From assembly GCF_900107635.1 (NCBI RefSeq), contig NZ_FNRD01000001.1:434001-498000 (forward strand): a stretch of DNA of 64,000 nucleotides, read 5' to 3'. A program made the translations under genes and the position numbers. The stretch is from Flavobacterium gillisiae (GTDB lineage: Bacteria > Bacteroidota > Bacteroidia > Flavobacteriales > Flavobacteriaceae). Position 1 is the first letter of the stretch. Each line of letters begins with the position of its first letter. Positions 62,484-64,000 of the stretch are shown here, piece by piece. A model generated the notes under the pieces. That model did no database searches, was not told the DNA's origin, and was given only the letters and a program-made list of their open reading frames with translations.

Positions 62484-64000
62484 ATGGGTTTCGAATTAGA
62501 CGAATATTTAGTAGGGAAATTTTTCAAGCAATTGAAAAAAAGCAGAAAAATTGATCCCAAAATTGTAGCTAGAACGGTAATATTGAATGATGTCAAACCA
62601 CGTCTAACGATTTTGGCTCGCGCATTAACGGGCGATCCTATCGATATATATCCTGCGGAAAGGGAAGGTGGTTATAAAAATAATAATTTTTTCCTTCCAA
62701 TATCCTTTTCGGACTTAGAGACTACAAATGAGAATCTTACTTTCTATCTCTTTCGGGTGGTGTATCTGAGCATTCAAAAACGTTTGGGATTCAACTGGAA
62801 ACCTACTGAAAGTGATCAATCATTAGAACTTTCACAGCAAAAAGCATTAGAGACATCCGAAGGAATTCTATCCATTTTATTTAACGAATTTTCTATCGAT
62901 GCCGATTTTCATTCGAAAATAAAAAATCATTTCACTCAAAAAGCAACCGATAAGATTGCCGCCGATTATTCGTGGCTGTACGGAAAATGGATGCAGAATG
63001 AAATTGAAGTAAACAGCGATAAAAAACTGGAGAATTTTTCGGATAAAATCAAAAAAGCCAATGAGCCGCAACCTACAACAACTTTGAAGGCAACTGCTGT
63101 AGAAGAAGTAATTACGGTTGAATTAGACAAAAAGCAACAAGAAGATTATGTGATGCTGCATAATTTTGAAAAAGTAGAAACCGCCGAAGAGTTCAACGGT
63201 GTATGGCGTGATTTTGATGGCTCAGACGAATTAGAGGAACATCAAGACGCGTTAGAAGAGTTGAGCATGAAATTCACCGTGAGAGTTGATGATACTGCAC
63301 ATTCGGTTTATCAAGCAGACTTTGTAGAAAATACTACGATCTCTGAAAGTGCCGAAGTGGATGCCAAAGGTTTTCATATTAAGTATGACGAATGGGATTT
63401 TGACAAACGCAATTACAAAGATGATTTCTGTAAAGTCTACCCCAAATCACAGCTTAAAACAGATGCCAATTATTATAAAAATACAATTACGAAGAACGCG
63501 GCAACCTTAATGGGTTTGCGCAAAATGTTGACGAGCGTTAACAATAAAATGCAACAACAAAAACGTCAAAATCAAGGCGAAGAGTTTGACCTCGATGCGT
63601 TAACAGATTTGTATGTAGATGTTCATTCTAAACGCACGCCGTCTGAGAATGTTTATATTTCGAATAGAAAAAAAGACAAAGATTTATCGATTCTTCTGCT
63701 TTTGGATATCAGTCTTTCGAGCGACAGCTATGCGGCAGGAAACCGGGTGATTGATGTCGAAAAAGAAGTTTCTATTCTTTTTGGAGAAATGTTGAACGAA
63801 TTCAATATTGATTTTTCGATTGATAGTTTTTATTCTAAAACGCGCAACTATTCGACCTACTTAACGGTTAAGGATTTTGATGAAAAATGGGATGTAGCCA
63901 AGCATAAAATTGGAGCCATAGAACCTAACGGATATACTCGAATTGGTGCTGCTTTGCGACATGCAGGCGCACGATTGGACAGTAGAAGCACCAAAAACAA
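62484..64000 (+). CDS. norD: NorD, von Willebrand factor A domain protein (3' end outside window)
   Basis: The frame opens at ATG 62484 (MGFELDEYLVGKFFKQLKKS) and stays open to the window end, giving 505 residues without a stop. The N-terminal half is poorly conserved and charged. The VWA domain begins near residue 392 with KDKDLSILLLLDISLSSDSY, which contains the metal-site motif D-x-S-x-S, and RIGAALRHAGARL is also seen. NorD partners with NorQ in activation of NO reductase. The remaining C-terminal part of the gene lies beyond position 64000. Confidence 0.88.
   Translation, partial: MGFELDEYLVGKFFKQLKKSRKIDPKIVARTVILNDVKPRLTILARALTGDPIDIYPAEREGGYKNNNFFLPISFSDLETTNENLTFYLFRVVYLSIQKRLGFNWKPTESDQSLELSQQKALETSEGILSILFNEFSIDADFHSKIKNHFTQKATDKIAADYSWLYGKWMQNEIEVNSDKKLENFSDKIKKANEPQPTTTLKATAVEEVITVELDKKQQEDYVMLHNFEKVETAEEFNGVWRDFDGSDELEEHQDALEELSMKFTVRVDDTAHSVYQADFVENTTISESAEVDAKGFHIKYDEWDFDKRNYKDDFCKVYPKSQLKTDANYYKNTITKNAATLMGLRKMLTSVNNKMQQQKRQNQGEEFDLDALTDLYVDVHSKRTPSENVYISNRKKDKDLSILLLLDISLSSDSYAAGNRVIDVEKEVSILFGEMLNEFNIDFSIDSFYSKTRNYSTYLTVKDFDEKWDVAKHKIGAIEPNGYTRIGAALRHAGARLDSRSTKN

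Overview
The window is A+T-rich, densely packed bacterial chromosome from a member of the Bacteroidota, most likely Flavobacterium or a close relative. The evidence is: promoter boxes of the form TAnnTTTG, weak ribosome binding sites, type IX secretion (T9SS) C-terminal signals, GSCFA, DUF4230, DUF4136, DUF1761 and DUF5522 family proteins, and several families of palindromic intergenic repeats that I recall from flavobacterial genomes. No rRNA, prophage, transposase or CRISPR array was recognised. The only RNA genes seen are two identical initiator tRNA-Met genes.

Region by region. 1-13 kb is housekeeping: an ABC-F ATPase, a lipid kinase, an App1-like phosphatase, pterin dehydratase, a pseudouridine synthase, the tRNA pair, the GTPases Era and Der, and a short-chain dehydrogenase. 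13-20 kb holds a leftward run (M23 peptidase, MerR regulator, LemA, two TPM-domain proteins) followed by alaS. 20-29 kb holds lipoproteins, a GSCFA protein, a long aromatic amino acid hydroxylase that would use the pterin recycled by the dehydratase at 5.9 kb, a phytase-like esterase, a truncated hemoglobin and urocanate hydratase. 29.7-38.6 kb is dominated by two divergent, related T9SS-exported surface proteins of 1988 and 610 residues. 38.7-42.3 kb holds a PLP enzyme, a LysM glucosaminidase, hemL and a small exported protein. 42.4-45.9 kb is a compact cluster that looks like an MbnP/MbnH copper 'metallo-mystery pair' with two accessory proteins.

46-64 kb is the most interesting part: a low-oxygen and nitric-oxide region. 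It has a D-lactate-type dehydrogenase, a decayed Crp/Fnr regulator, nadBA, a 602-residue protein of unknown function, an NsrR-like Rrf2 regulator, a heme-copper-oxidase-like membrane protein, hemerythrin, the anaerobic ribonucleotide reductase genes, the iron-sulfur repair protein Ric, and norC-norB-norQ-norD, with norD cut by the window end. Two signals here deserve attention. First, the anaerobic ribonucleotide reductase looks split: the 703-residue NrdD ends just after its zinc-binding cysteines, and the glycyl-radical motif (RVMGY) lies on a separate, previously uncalled 58-codon gene between nrdD and nrdG. Second, the norC-norB spacer is a tandem duplication of a 95-bp unit, each copy carrying a short leader ORF and a hairpin. 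Shared palindromes upstream of ric and norC fit control by the Rrf2/NsrR-like protein. All functional statements are inferences from sequence reading; no database search was run.
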